From Periconia sp. R9002 (lineage: Eukaryota; Ascomycota; Dothideomycetes; Pleosporales; Periconiaceae), in the NCBI GenBank assembly GCA_023627715.1, contig JAMAHW010000160.1:1-37843 (forward strand): a stretch of 37,843 bases of DNA. Direction: 5' to 3'. The notes beneath the pieces were generated by a model. That model ran no database searches. It saw nothing but the letters and a program-made list of their open reading frames with translations, and was not told the origin of the DNA. Positions within the stretch are counted from its first letter, which is position 1. Each line of letters starts with the position of its first letter. A program made the position numbers and the translations under genes. This document shows, one piece after another, positions 18,618 to 28,862 of the stretch.

Positions 18618-20177
18618 TCAAAGACTCGACTCCCTCAACCCTCTGTTTTTGTGTGTTTTCTTCCATTGCGATATCGCGCGACGCATACTGGCGTAATGAC
18701 CTATCGGAAATCCATATGCCTCCCTCCAAATCACCCAGGTAAGGCCATTTTTCTGGTCACTGAGCTCATTGATCAGCCACTGATCGTAGAGCAGCTTCTC
18801 TTCGTACTCCTCCACCGGCAACCCACCGCCCTCTCTCATCGCCCACCATAAAAAGAACTCCCTGGTGTGATTAAGCGGGTCTTCTTCTTCATATTCAATA
18901 GGACTTGAAACCCTATCAGGTGGTGCTGGCGCTGGGGTGAAGGGCGAGGGTGGGTTGGCTGACGACTTCGAAAGCTCCCTTACAATCGACAACTCCAGCA
19001 ATTGTCGTGTACGCTCTTCGGACGGGAGGGGCTTCTCCTTCTTCTCTTTGCCGTGTTTATAAACACGTAAAGCATGTTGTATTCGAATACTAGGTGCTTC
19101 AACAGTTGATAGTCCGCGGAGGATTTCACCATTCCACAGGTTAAGGATGGTCCCATTCAACGGCAGGTGGTTTCTCCAGTCGTCAGTGTCGACGTTGCCC
19201 TTTTGTTGTATATAGCAAACACCTGGGTAATTACGACAGTCCTCCTGCTTGCAATTCCATCTATCGTTGATTATAAGGGCTCCTTGATTACCTGTAACCA
19301 CCTCACTGTGGAGCGCAGATGCCAGGCCCTCCTCTTGAATCTGGGTTGCTACACCACGCCCTCGCGGAGTACTATTGACAGTCAAAGGAGCTGGAGCTGC
19401 TGATTTGAAAAAGACATCGTAAATGAGCATGTAGTGCTTGTCAGGGTGTCTCTTGACGAAGTGCTCCACGCGCAGTTGTACGGAGAAATCCCAGAAGGTG
19501 TCCTCTCTCCTTATAACATCTGCCCATCGCCCAGAGCTTCGTTGGCCCTCATACATGATTGTATATAAGGCTTCTTTGTAAGAAACCTTGCCGTCTTCGC
19601 CGTCAATCGTTTGCTGTATATACTTCTCCATATCACTCCGCGAAATCAACAGGGCTGTCGTCTGTTCAGTGCGCGACGCCTTTAAAATAGGGTGCTTAGT
19701 CGAATCTCTATACGATTTCCACTGTATAACGACCTCTGGGTCTCTCGAATCAGCTGCCTCTGTTGAACGCTGATCGCTCGTAGGAGGAGGTGTTGTCTGA
19801 GGAGCTGTCTGAGGAGCTGCTGCCCTTGTTTGACATGCCCTTTTCGACGGAGAGGAAGAAGAAGGCACCGCAACGACGACAATATCGTCTTCGTCGTCCT
19901 CAGTTTCAGAATCCTCGTCCTCATCTTCCCCTATAACCTCTGGGGTGTTGTTGTTGTGTGGCACTGTTGATTGGTGGTCCTCTTCCTCCTCCTCCTCCTC
20001 CACCTCAGCTTCTACATCCCACAACGCACTCTGTGAAGCTTCCTGGGCTTTCAACGACTGCCGACGACGACGAGCCGGCCTTGATTTACTAGTACTAACA
20101 GTACTAACCTGAGCGGAGGGGGGTGGGCTGTATGGTGTGACTGACACCCTTACGATTCGGCGTTGTTGTTTAGGCAT
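18618..20177 (-). CDS. Intact 519-residue protein, unknown function
   Basis: The ATG at 20177 (MPKQQRRIVRVSV) is preferred over an in-frame codon at 20264 because the extra residues are hydrophobic and unlike the basic start. Residues 1-50 are basic and proline-rich (PARRRRQS), 60-110 form acidic runs (EEEEEEED, EDEDEDSETEDDEDD), then a Ser/Pro/Gln linker. A folded region from about 145 includes VVIQWKSYRDS, RWADVIRREDTFWDFSVQLR and RWNCKQEDCRNYPGVC, a C-x4-C-x5-C arrangement also found in multicopy uncharacterised fungal proteins. A second acidic stretch (YEEEDP) and a tryptophan-rich tail (FFLWWAMREG, GLTWVIWREAYGF) close the protein. The basic/acidic N-terminus suggests a nuclear protein, but this is inference. 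No stop or frameshift is present, in contrast to most neighbours. Confidence 0.75.
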   Translation of the reverse strand: MPKQQRRIVRVSVTPYSPPPSAQVSTVSTSKSRPARRRRQSLKAQEASQSALWDVEAEVEEEEEEEDHQSTVPHNNNTPEVIGEDEDEDSETEDDEDDIVVVAVPSSSSPSKRACQTRAAAPQTAPQTTPPPTSDQRSTEAADSRDPEVVIQWKSYRDSTKHPILKASRTEQTTALLISRSDMEKYIQQTIDGEDGKVSYKEALYTIMYEGQRSSGRWADVIRREDTFWDFSVQLRVEHFVKRHPDKHYMLIYDVFFKSAAPAPLTVNSTPRGRGVATQIQEEGLASALHSEVVTGNQGALIINDRWNCKQEDCRNYPGVCYIQQKGNVDTDDWRNHLPLNGTILNLWNGEILRGLSTVEAPSIRIQHALRVYKHGKEKKEKPLPSEERTRQLLELSIVRELSKSSANPPSPFTPAPAPPDRVSSPIEYEEEDPLNHTREFFLWWAMREGGGLPVEEYEEKLLYDQWLINELSDQKNGLTWVIWREAYGFPIGHYASMRRAISQWKKTHKNRGLRESSL

Positions 20178-20980
20178 GATTAAAATCAGATAGATTATAG
20201 ATAAAATAGACCCCACAAAAACGCGCGGAGCATTTCTTTGTATAGTAAAAAGGCGTATAAACAATGCTTATTAGGTTTGACGATAGTTTCACTACTTATC
20301 GACTGATATCCAATTAATTCCACCGGAGAAAGCCAACTCACACTACGCTGTTCACTTACGAACCTTATGCGTGGACATGTTTACTAGTAAAATACACGTA
20401 TTGCTGTCTCAGAGATTACTCAGTAAGTGAAATCAATGGTTTGTTACTGCTTTTAGCCTATTGTGGCAATATATCCGCGTATTTCAACACCAGGGGGGGA
20501 CATGTTCTTCTGGTAAGCACCGATAATACTGTTTGTAGCTAGGAACCCAACAACAATACTATCTGTTACTTTATTTTATAGCTTGTGATTAAGTAAGGCG
20601 ATACAAAGCTAAAGACATAGTTCCTGCTATTCCACACTTACTGTATTAGCTAGTACACTAGAAGTAGCGATAGCGGCGGAAGTAGTTAAAGGATAGGGGC
20701 TAGTACGGAAAGCTTCCTCTATGGCTGCTTAAAACTAATTATGTTGTTCTGCATCTTCACTAGCAGAACGGCTAGCAGATGATGGAATGAGTTATGGCGA
20801 TTGTGACGGGTGAAACTTGGCATCAGACTTGGTCCCCGGGCTTTGAGGCCCTCCTTCCACTGTTAAAGAGCGGCGACAGCGTACTTGGCTACGCTTTGTA
20901 ATATAGGAAGGAGAGCTGAAGGTGTTTGAGCGGAAGCTAATTGGGGAAAGCGGTCGCGGTGAGGAGTCGCAAGTGGGTGT
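20178..20980. other. TA-rich stretch, possible continuation of the OrsD relic
   Basis: Rich in TA dinucleotides and in stop codons on both strands. The minus-strand frame of the OrsD relic stays open for a while past 20981, but I no longer recognise family sequence. It may be the mutated 3' part of the same gene. Confidence 0.4.
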
Positions 20981-22073
20981 GTTCCTATCGCTACCAGCAC
21001 TCTGTAGCCGTCTAGGTGGCGTGGTAGTAGAAATCTGGTGTAGGGCTAGTTACTGCGCGGCAGTTAGAATGTAGTGGAGGTTTGGGCCCTGTCGTAAGAT
21101 AGCGAGACGATATATATAAGTAAGCAGCCAATGCTAGGTCTTCTGGTAGCGCTTGTAGGTGGACTTGAGGAGCTTAGTCTGAAGAGGTTTTCGGTATGGC
21201 CGGTTAGGTATAAAACTGTTTAGGCGGTGAAGGGCGAAGATGTTTATTTCTTTATCTAGGATTAACTATCGTGCCTAGTTAATGAGCTCGTTAAAGGCTT
21301 GTAGTAAGGCTCTTAAGCCGGGTTTAGTAGCTGTCGGCGGCTTAAGCAAACGTGCAACAGCGCTTAAGTCCTAACCCTCTAGGTAAACCAGCCAACCCGT
21401 TCTCTCATGCCACGCGCTCATGTGAACGGGGTACTGCCCTAATATATTAGGGGTGGCTAGCGTCTACTAAGTGCTGCCAGCGGCGTGCAGCGCATCAAGA
21501 TCCGCCTCTAGCTGCTCCCAGGTCCTACCCTTCGCTGCGCTAGACTGGATTTGATGGACGGGTTAAGGCTACTACTCCTCTACTCTTACATGGAATAGCT
21601 CTCCCCTAATCCCAGTTTATTGGAAGTGCTGGCAGGGTATGTTAACCTCCCACGGCCGCTTACGCATATTTACGTTAGTAGGGCAATTGCCTCGCAAGAT
21701 AGGATTTACCCATTAATACTCTACGGAATAGTGCTTAGCAATATGTTATTACCTTTGCTTTATAGTGGTGTATTAGGTGCTGGTTATAGGATCGCGAAAC
21801 GTGCAGTGCATGCCAAGATATATAGGTAAGGCGGGCGCGTCGGATACGGCCACGAGGCCAGGTTGGTGAAGGTGGCAAGGGACACCGGGTGGGAGGGGAG
21901 GTACAGCTTAATCCATATATCTATAAGCTGCTTCACATCACCTGCGTGGTAGTTGTGGCTCTTAAAAGCGCTAAAATGGGGTGGGATGGCGGCTAGCGGT
22001 ACTGCTATGCGGCAGGTCTTACATACAACGGGTGTAAGGGATAGTCTACATAGACGACTAGGTCTTCAAAACG
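20981..22073 (-). pseudogene. OrsD-domain gene relic with RIP-type stops
   Basis: Reading the minus strand from 22073 gives FEDLVVYVDYPLHP, then in a shifted frame VVCKTCRIAVPLAAIPPHF, HAGDVKQLIDIWIKLYLP and LATFTNLASWPYPTRPP: the zinc-finger start of an OrsD (PF12013, DUF3505) protein. After a second shift near 21795, one frame continues to 20981 with YSVEY, WVNP, MRKRPWEVNIPCQHFQ, GRTWEQLEADLDAL, YPVHMSAWHERTGWLVYLEG, DKEINIFALHRLNSFI and KLLKSTYKRYQKT. That frame contains about 15 stop codons, all TAA or TAG and none TGA, which is what C-to-T changes at CpA/TpG produce. The family includes large proteins, some associated with RecQ-like helicases near telomeres; its role is not defined here. 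The copy is dead. The OrsD-like fragment at 85-432 may be a relative. Confidence 0.75.
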
Positions 22074-22515
22074 AGCGGCTTTTTAGAGAGATAATAAAAA
22101 CATAGCGCTTAAACGCAGAGGAAGAGAAAGGAAAGGGAAGAGAAGAAATGCTAGTAAACAGTAGATCAAACGTGTTTTCTTCTTCGCAATTCATTGGTGT
22201 AATCAATCACGGTATCAACACTGATAAGAATCTCAGGTAACGTCCGGGCTAGGGACGTGCTCACAGGTAACTATTAAACAGTAGATAGACACATAATAAA
22301 TAAACAAAAAGGAGCGTTTATCATCCAATTGCCGGACCCACTACAAGAAAGTAGTAGTTATGTTAAAAATAAGAAAAGTTAAAGTTAGGATTGTAAATCA
22401 CAAAAGGGGTCGTTAAGGACCAAGCACGGGCCAGAGTAATCATAAAAGGGGGACCGTTAGCGTGCACGGGGCAAGGGAAATCACAAAGGGCTTATGCAAA
22501 TTGGAATAACTGTCA
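22074..22515. other. Non-coding stretch, nothing recognised
   Basis: Purine-rich tracts (AAAGGAAAGGGAAGAGAAG near 22127) and no open frame of note. It lies upstream of the OrsD relic and could include its former promoter. Confidence 0.5.
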
Positions 22516-22710
22516 GGGCCCTGAGCTGGCCAACGCTTCTAGGGCCACACCCCTCCTGCTGGGCTTTTATTGCTTAGGAGGGGCAAGGCATCAGCCTCAT
22601 ACCAACTACATCATCTAGTGGTTCTCCGAGGTACTGCCGCTTGCACGTGCTAGCAGCTCATAGTCACTCTTGATCACTCCTTCTGAGCTCTGTAAGAAAC
22701 TGCACTTGGC
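22516..22710 (+). repeat. Dispersed inverted repeat, copy 1
   Basis: The reverse complement occurs at 32691-32885 with the same length and roughly 90 percent identity by eye. Shared words are GAGCTGGCCAACGCTTCTAG, CTGCTGGGCTTTTATTGCTT, GGCAAGGCATCAGCCTCATA and GCTTGCACGTGCTAGCAGCT. No coding sense is apparent. It is probably a piece of a transposable element. Confidence 0.88.
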
Positions 22711-23705
22711 CCTAATCGTGCTTTTCCTGTTGGACTGAATAGGCGGTGCATCACTCTAGTGCTGATTACTGGTTCGTCTTTGGCTGTCAGTGGAGATGCA
22801 TGAGAGGTATTTGAAGGAACACTATACGGGGTGCGGCAGTGAGGCCACAAGAACTACAGCCAGCATTACGCTTCACAAGTCATCGCCCTTAGACCATCGC
22901 GATAACAAGCGCTACTGCCTACGGTGTAGCGCAAATGGGGTTTTTGATAAGCAAAGCTGACCTAGCAAGCGCACTTTACGAAATGATCAAGTAGCACGTG
23001 ACACGAGCTCTGTTCACGGCCGCCTCGGCGCACGACCGTGGGTTTCCATCACCGTGGAATTCCATAGTTTGGAAGTCCATGGCTCCGAATATGCTTGTTC
23101 CAGCGTTTGCTATCCCGCCAACAGCCACACTCATTGCTCGGGGTCATCTACTTACTGCTGATCCACTTCATTCTCATGCTGAAACGGTGCGTAGACGCTG
23201 ATGCGGAGTGCAAACGCATTTGCTACTTCCAGTGGCATGTTCCTTTTCCGATGCTACCCGATGCTGCTGAAGTGCTTATGGTGATGTTGAATGCAAGCAG
23301 ATTCCCTTTCCGACGCTAAATTTCCAATGTTCCTTTCTAGCAAATGTCAAGCCCCATCTCCTACCGCATTCCGAAATGTTGCGTTCCCTTGTAGGACCGG
23401 GGGATCGACTGCAGCATTCCCGCTTGGGCTGGGAGTGACCTTGAAATAGGATGACTGCGCGCCAGTTGCGAAGAAGCGCTGGCAATAGACATGCGTAAAG
23501 ATGTTATAAAGGCATGTGACGGCCGCCTCTTGTGGTTCGCAATGTACGGTGATCCTGGAAATGCCCTGACATGGTGATCTCCGCAGAAGGCAAAGCTGTC
23601 ACTATCTTTGGGCACTGAGAGCATTTCAAGCCCCGGCTTAGTGATAATCCAGGTATTGGAGACGCTGTTGGCGCTAGATACGGTATCGGGCTCTGTGTTG
23701 GGTTC
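22711..23705. other. Non-coding stretch with degenerate repeats
   Basis: Loosely related to 13.9-14.6 kb and 33.1-33.6 kb. No gene is supported. Confidence 0.5.
23040..23096 (+). repeat. Degenerate dispersed repeat, copy 2
   Basis: GGTTTCCATCACCGTGGAAT contains the same small inverted repeat as 14441-14481, and both copies end in GAATATGCTT. This copy has an extra TTTGGAAGTCCATGG segment. Confidence 0.55.
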
Positions 23706-23937
23706 GCGTGGCGAGCGCGCTTACAGATAGACGAACGCAGTACTGACCGTGGCGACAAATTAGCACCTGGTATTGAGAGGATGGTGCGATCGATAGCTTG
23801 CAACATGGCAGTGCGCGCGCCGGTCACAACCGATGCGCGTTGGGGGGTGACGTTGTATAGTTCCGCACATGGTCAGTGGCAATCGTGATTGATCGCTCGA
23901 ACAAATCGACTCGAGCCGTTTGGAGCATAGGATGGAG
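23706..23937. repeat. Dispersed direct repeat, copy 2
   Basis: Second copy of 372-644, same orientation, 23.3 kb away and about 40 bp shorter through an internal deletion. The motif that reads CRHCQ in copy 1 reads CRHGQ here, so the zinc-finger-like sequence is degraded. Confidence 0.85.
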
Positions 23938-24172
23938 CAGAGCTACTCAATCAACTTCACGAAATCACTGAATGCCAAGAATGTTGTGTGAAAGTTATTT
24001 CTTTGTATTGCTTGCTATGGTTGCCGGTGTAGATATACATCTTTGGCACGTATCCACCGGCCATGCTGTCCCATACACCTCAGCCATGTCCACGATCCAT
24101 ATCCACGATCCACCCTCACAATCCAGTACGGAGATGCAGTTGGCAGTCGGCCTGCACCTGAATATTCGCTCT

Positions 24173-24528
24173 TTATTTGTCGAAAGAGTAGCGTGAGTTG
24201 CCCTTTCCGTCATTGTAGTAAGTAGAGCCCTGCGAACACTTCCGTCAACTGCCATCAGTTTACCAGCATTCAAAACTCACGTTGGGGTTGCTGTAGTAGT
24301 ACGAGCCATTGCTGTTGGAGTAATGGTACGAGTTAGAGTTGGAAGCGCTGCTCCCGTAGTCGCGGGAGCAATAGTGATTACCCTGCATCAATACATCAGA
24401 ACAGTACGGTGCACACACACCAGGAGAAAACAAACCCGACTGTTCGTTCCAGATCCGGTCACGTTGTATGAGGAGCCGGAGCCGGAGCCGGAGCCCGAAG
24501 CGCTATTGGAAGATGAACCTTTGGTCAT
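24173..24528 (-). CDS. Three-exon Ser/Asn/Tyr-rich small protein
   Basis: Exon 1 (24436-24528) encodes 31 residues with a GSGSGSGS run and SYNVTGSGTNSR. Intron 1 (24383-24435, 53 bp, GTTTGT...TGCAG) is followed by exon 2 (24281-24382): GNHYCSRDYGSS, NSNSYHYSNSNGSYYYSNPN. Intron 2 (24230-24280, 51 bp, GTGAGT...CGCAG, with CTGAT) leads to exon 3 (24173-24229): GSTYYNDGKGNSRYSFDK and TAA. All three exons join in phase 0 and give 83 residues. The YHYSNSNGSYYYSN and GSTYYNDG units resemble a widespread but uncharacterised family of short, low-complexity fungal proteins. There is no signal peptide or membrane segment. The composition suggests a disordered, perhaps aggregation-prone protein; function is unknown. 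The GSGSGS run comes from a GGAGCC hexanucleotide repeat, which may vary in length between strains. Confidence 0.72.
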
Positions 24529-24912
24529 GATGCCGACGTTGAGTTGATTGGGATATTTTAACAAGTCGTGGTTGAGGCGGAGATGGAGATTGAGATTGGA
24601 GATAAGGAGGCGGTGGAGGTCAAGGCCTGGAAGCTCCTTATAGCTGGTTGTTACCTACCCCGCACTTGGAAACCTTATTTTGCGTGCGGCAGGAGGGAAG
24701 ATAGAGATTCGAAGGATCGGGTATGTACTAAAAGCTGTTGACAGCTTTTGAATTTGACCCTTCTCGGAGCGTCGAATCAGAGGCAACCACATGTGTGGGG
24801 CTGTGTTTCGTGCTGCCAACTGATACATGTTCGCCCTCAGCCAATACACGCGACTTTCAATCTGCCTTTACTTCGAAACAGCCACCCAGCTCCCTCCCAT
24901 TGCCAAAAGGAG

Positions 24913-25263
24913 TTAGAGGTGCCTAGCTGGATGCTGCTCGGTAGCACTCCATCGTGCATGGCGACAGGTTGAGTTGTAATGAGGTTCGAAGCTCTGAAGC
25001 ATTTCTGCTTTCGGGTCTCCTATGGATAGATAGTTACCTTTGTCAAAACTAGACTGTAGCGTTAGCTTTGCTTTCTTTCTCTTCTTTTCTACGGTTTTCC
25101 TTGCAGGGATGTCCCAGCTGCCCCACCCATCCTCAGTAGGTGCTGGTTCATTCTCGATAAACAAGGGTACTGGTTCAGTCTCATGTGGCATTGGAGGCTC
25201 TGGCGCTGGAGGCTCGAGGTCTAACTCTGCGATTAGGACTATCTCTGATATTTCATTAGAAGC
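24913..25263 (-). pseudogene. C-terminal tail fragment, Pro/Glu and Lys-rich
   Basis: The open frame reads SNEISEIVLIAELDL, a proline/glutamate run (EPPAPEPP), EPAPTEDGWGSWD and a lysine-rich RKTVEKKRKKAKL. Tails with EP repeats, a WG-S-W word and a terminal K run occur at the ends of many large fungal proteins. Here about 40 unrelated residues follow the lysines, and upstream the frame is closed by a stop with no obvious exon to join, so only a fragment is present. The function of the parent protein cannot be told from the tail. Confidence 0.35.
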
Positions 25264-25832
25264 CCACTTTTATCTTTGTACAAGGAGGAACTGTATAATC
25301 ATGACGGTATGCATATTCCAAAAACCGTACAAAATCCTCAGGCTTCACGTCTTAAATCTCAATGACTAATGTTTTCGCCTCAACCATGTCCCCATTGACT
25401 AACGCATGGAAGTATTTAGATGTGGCGGCAACTACTTCCGAATGCGCTACCAATGTTCCCTTCTGCTCACCAATATGGAAGGTAAACAGGATCGACTGGA
25501 TAAGCCTATCTATTTGTTAAATTAGACATACAATAATGAGGCTGTAGCATACTCTTCAAAACATGACACTGGGGATGTTTCGTTTATGACGGAGCCTTCG
25601 CTTTATGGTATTTGGGAGAGCCGAGAGACAACGCACTGGAAAGAATTGCTGCCACTCCCTATTAATTATATGGCATATTCGGTGCTGTAGACATAGGGGT
25701 CTGCATAGATACCATTATGCCATCTTCTCTCCTCATCTGCCTTAAACCTCGCCTTGTCTGTGCACGACTTACGGAGGGCCCCGCGCAAATGAGGAGAACG
25801 TCGACAGTAAGTTAACTTATGTCTTGCAGAAA
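25264..25832. other. Intergenic stretch, nothing recognised
   Basis: Only short frames. A GTAAGTTAAC...CTTGCAG word pair at 25807-25829 resembles splice signals, but at 23 bp it is too short for a usual intron; it may be part of the leader of the next gene. Confidence 0.45.
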
Positions 25833-26180
25833 ATGATTCGTTCTTTACTTGCAAGCCTTGTGCCCGCTGTTGTTATTCCAGCCACTCTCCTGCTCTGCGG
25901 TTATACTGTAATCCATATTGGACACCTTTTATCTGATTACTTTGTACAGACTTGGTGTGCCAAGTACCAAGAAACACTGACAAGATGTCGTGGTTATGTA
26001 AGACGTGCAAACACCCAGGCGAACAGGATACCGATCTACCCCCAGCCAACATCTACGCGAAAAGATTTGGGATTTGCCATAATGTCTCGACTTTTATCTT
26101 CCATTCCGAACTATAGCTTCATGCAGGCGATTCTAAACTTACAGGTGGTACAACCGAAAGGCAAGGCGCCGAATATGTAA
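25833..26180 (+). CDS. Possible small membrane protein
   Basis: From ATG 25833 (context AAAATGA) the frame encodes 115 residues. Residues 4-36 (LLASLVPAVVIPATLLLCGY, then TVIHIGHLL) are hydrophobic and could form one membrane span or a signal-anchor. The rest is moderately basic with several Arg/Lys and no known motif. No neighbour suggests a pathway. It may be a real orphan gene or a chance frame; the hydrophobic start and start-codon context are the only positive signs. Confidence 0.35.
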   Translation: MIRSLLASLVPAVVIPATLLLCGYTVIHIGHLLSDYFVQTWCAKYQETLTRCRGYVRRANTQANRIPIYPQPTSTRKDLGFAIMSRLLSSIPNYSFMQAILNLQVVQPKGKAPNM

Positions 26181-26991
26181 AGGCTCGGCATGAATAGGAA
26201 AAGAGGGTCAAGCGTGTCGCGCAGATATACATGCTTCCAAACCGTCGTGAGATAACCCGATCGATGGGAAGGAGCAGAAGAATGCCTATTGCAAACCGAC
26301 CTCCAAATACTGCTTGGAGAAAGATGAACTGCATTGAGTTATGGTACACTATTGCTCGCTTCGGTGAAGCCGGTATGCTGCTGCCCAATCGTCATACCTA
26401 AATTGTACTTTTAAATTAAGTTCGAGAGACCGTATACAATTCTGGTGTGGACCGCTCAACTCTTGCAAAAGCATCGAGGGTAGCCCACTGTGCGTGAGGC
26501 CAAGACACTCAACCAACAACGCCTCGACTCACAACCAGAATCAGAGCTTGCCAGCTACATATAATGAGCCAAAAGCAACAGTTAACATCTAAACGACGAC
26601 GATTCGTAATTTTGCGTCGACAATAGCAAAGACAGACGTCTCTAGTAGCTGGATTGACCGCTTCGTCTGCCGACACCAGGATCGACTTATAACACCACAA
26701 TGGACGACGACATGGGTGCCAAATGCCACAAAGCTGGCTCTGGCGCTAAGCAAAAGCTATATGTTGAGCTGTCGCATCACTGAAAATCGTACATTATGCG
26801 ATGGCATGCAGCACGCGTAGATCCAGTAGTGTAGGGAGCCCATTCCTTCATATCACCTCAATACCGTTTCAAAACCGCGGTGAGGCGAAAGAAGAGCTCG
26901 GCGCCAATATCATGGTTGTGAAAAAGTACATTGAAGCAAGAGTAAAGCTCCCTAAATGTCTACGTACATTGTAGATAAAGGATTGTCAAGA
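26181..26991. other. Intergenic stretch, nothing recognised
   Basis: Contains the 3' flank of the 600-aa gene. Short frames only. Confidence 0.5.
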
Positions 26992-28854
26992 TTACATCGA
27001 AATGGTCAAGTCCTCTGACCTTATTCCACTCAGTGCCGTCGCCTCGAGCTTCCCCAGTCCTTCCTTGAATAATTGCTCTATCCCTTCTGTTTTTGTCATC
27101 ATTGCGAACGCCCTACACAGCAAGTCCTCTGGAGATAAAAGTTGGTTGCCATCTTGTGCGTTGATTGTCTTCCAGTTCAGGCGCAAGATGCGGAGGTCAT
27201 TGATGGCCAGCACTCGCTCCACCATTTCCAGCGTCTGCGCGCTAGGCTGACATTCTACCATCAACCGGAGCTGACTCGTTTTCCGTCGCCCGCTGATCCA
27301 AGCAAACAAGGCCTCACGGTGAGAGGCGAACAGATGATTTGAGGCTAGCTTGAATTCCTGTTCATGTCTAGCCCACACCTCTTCTAGGTTGCGTAACAGA
27401 TTAGCCTCTTCAACTTTGCGACCATCTCTAGGGAACAGGTATCCCAAGAGGAGCTGTAAAAGCTCGCACTGGAGGATGGTCACCTCACGTGGGCCAGGCA
27501 TCGCATCTCTCTCTGAACTGTGTTGATGGCCGACATTGCGGTTAATAGTATGATATGGATTGGGAACATCAGCCGGCGACAATGGTCGCGCCCGGGTAAC
27601 GTTGCCTCCGGAAATGTTTCCGCGCACATCAGTAGCAGGTTCAGAACTACGGTTCTGGAGGCCAACTGTGGTAATGGAAACCGCACCGGGTGTAAAGTTG
27701 TCTGTTGGATAAGTCATCATGGTTTGGGGTGCAGGTTGGGTTTGAATATGCGACATAGGGGTGCTCATTGTATCTCCCCGACCGCGCTGGTGCTGGGTGG
27801 CAGTTGGGAGAGAAGAACGCGATTGCCCACGGCTGCAGGATACTTCAGGAGCCATTGGCGGGACTGATGCTTCAGGGAGTGGGCCGTCACTGCCGGTAAA
27901 ACTAGAAGCGCCGTGCACACTTCTTATGCTATAAGGTGAGAAGTAAGTATCATTTGGAATGGATGTACTGGCGATGTTCCCAGTGCTATGTCTTGACGCA
28001 GGAAGAGGCTCTTGCGGGGACTCCCGGGCAGCCAGGGTCGCGTTTGGACGGGGGCGCCTCTTGGCGGGGCCAGCTCTAGTGGTAGGATCACCCTCCGCAT
28101 ACGGGATCGAGTTGCGGGAGTTGGCTTTTCGTTTCCTCGAACTGGATCGTATAGGTGTATTTGTGTTGCAAACAGCAATAGTTTGAGCCCCCGACGTTTC
28201 AGTTGATGACTGCAATACTGTCAGAATGTCCCACATCGTAAACTTGGGACAGGGGGCCAGTATTACCGATACCAGCCTACCACCTACCACAAAAGACTCA
28301 ACATGAGGATCTAAATCGCCCCCAGCTGAATGTCTTGTCATCTTCCTCGGTTGAACTTTGTGCGCCGTCTTGTAGATCCATCGATGGAGGTGTATTTTCA
28401 ACCTAACAAAAAATCAGCTGCTTGGCAATGCACTGACTGCCTGATGCTGGTAGCCAACCTACATTTGTTTATCTACAGCGACTTCATAGAAGAGATCCTT
28501 GGGATAAGTTTTTGAATTTCCAGCTGCCAGTAATAGTCGTTTGCGGTCTGCATTCTCGCCCCAAATGGCTGGGCCATGGGTAGTCAGCAACTGATCTAGC
28601 TCGTTGTTGATCGTGTCGAGGCTCAATGCAGATTTGAGCAGTTCGTCTAGGTCTCTAGGAAGGGATTGGGACACTTTTTGCACTGCGTCGGATAGTTTCT
28701 GTGCTTCGGGCTCAGAGAATTTCGTGACACCACCGTCTTCTGTATTGCAGGAGAGGCCCAAACATTTGGTAATTTCGGGAATGGTCGGGCCTTGATTGCC
28801 GAAGAAGATTTTCCAGTTCTCTCTATTCCAACGCTGAAGCGAAGAATCTTCCAT
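26992..28854 (-). CDS. Intact two-exon 600-residue protein, unknown function
   Basis: Exon 1 is 28463-28854, the intron 28403-28462 (60 bp, donor GTAGGT, acceptor TTTGTTAG) and exon 2 26992-28402; the split ATG codon across the junction keeps one frame of 600 residues. The N-terminal 130 residues look folded and helical (RENWKIFFGNQGPTIPEI, SDAVQKVSQSLPRDLDELLK, GPAIWGENADRKRLLL). A short basic segment (RWIYKTAHKVQPRKMTR) follows, then a long Ser/Pro-rich, probably disordered middle with KRR-type clusters (SSSRKRK, AKRRPRP) that could be nuclear signals. The last 170 residues are helical again (LLQLLLGYLFPRDGRKVEEA, HREALFAWISGRRK, LEMVERVLAINDLRILRLNW). I do not recognise a domain. The start is well placed: the previous minus-strand stop is only a few bases upstream. 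It is transcribed divergently from the Spt20-like relic. Confidence 0.72.
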
Positions 28855-28862
28855 CGTAAATA

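Noticed and set aside
21371..21383. CCTAACCCTCTAGG as a third telomeric tract
   Set aside because: It is one partial unit only and falls within the OrsD coding relic.
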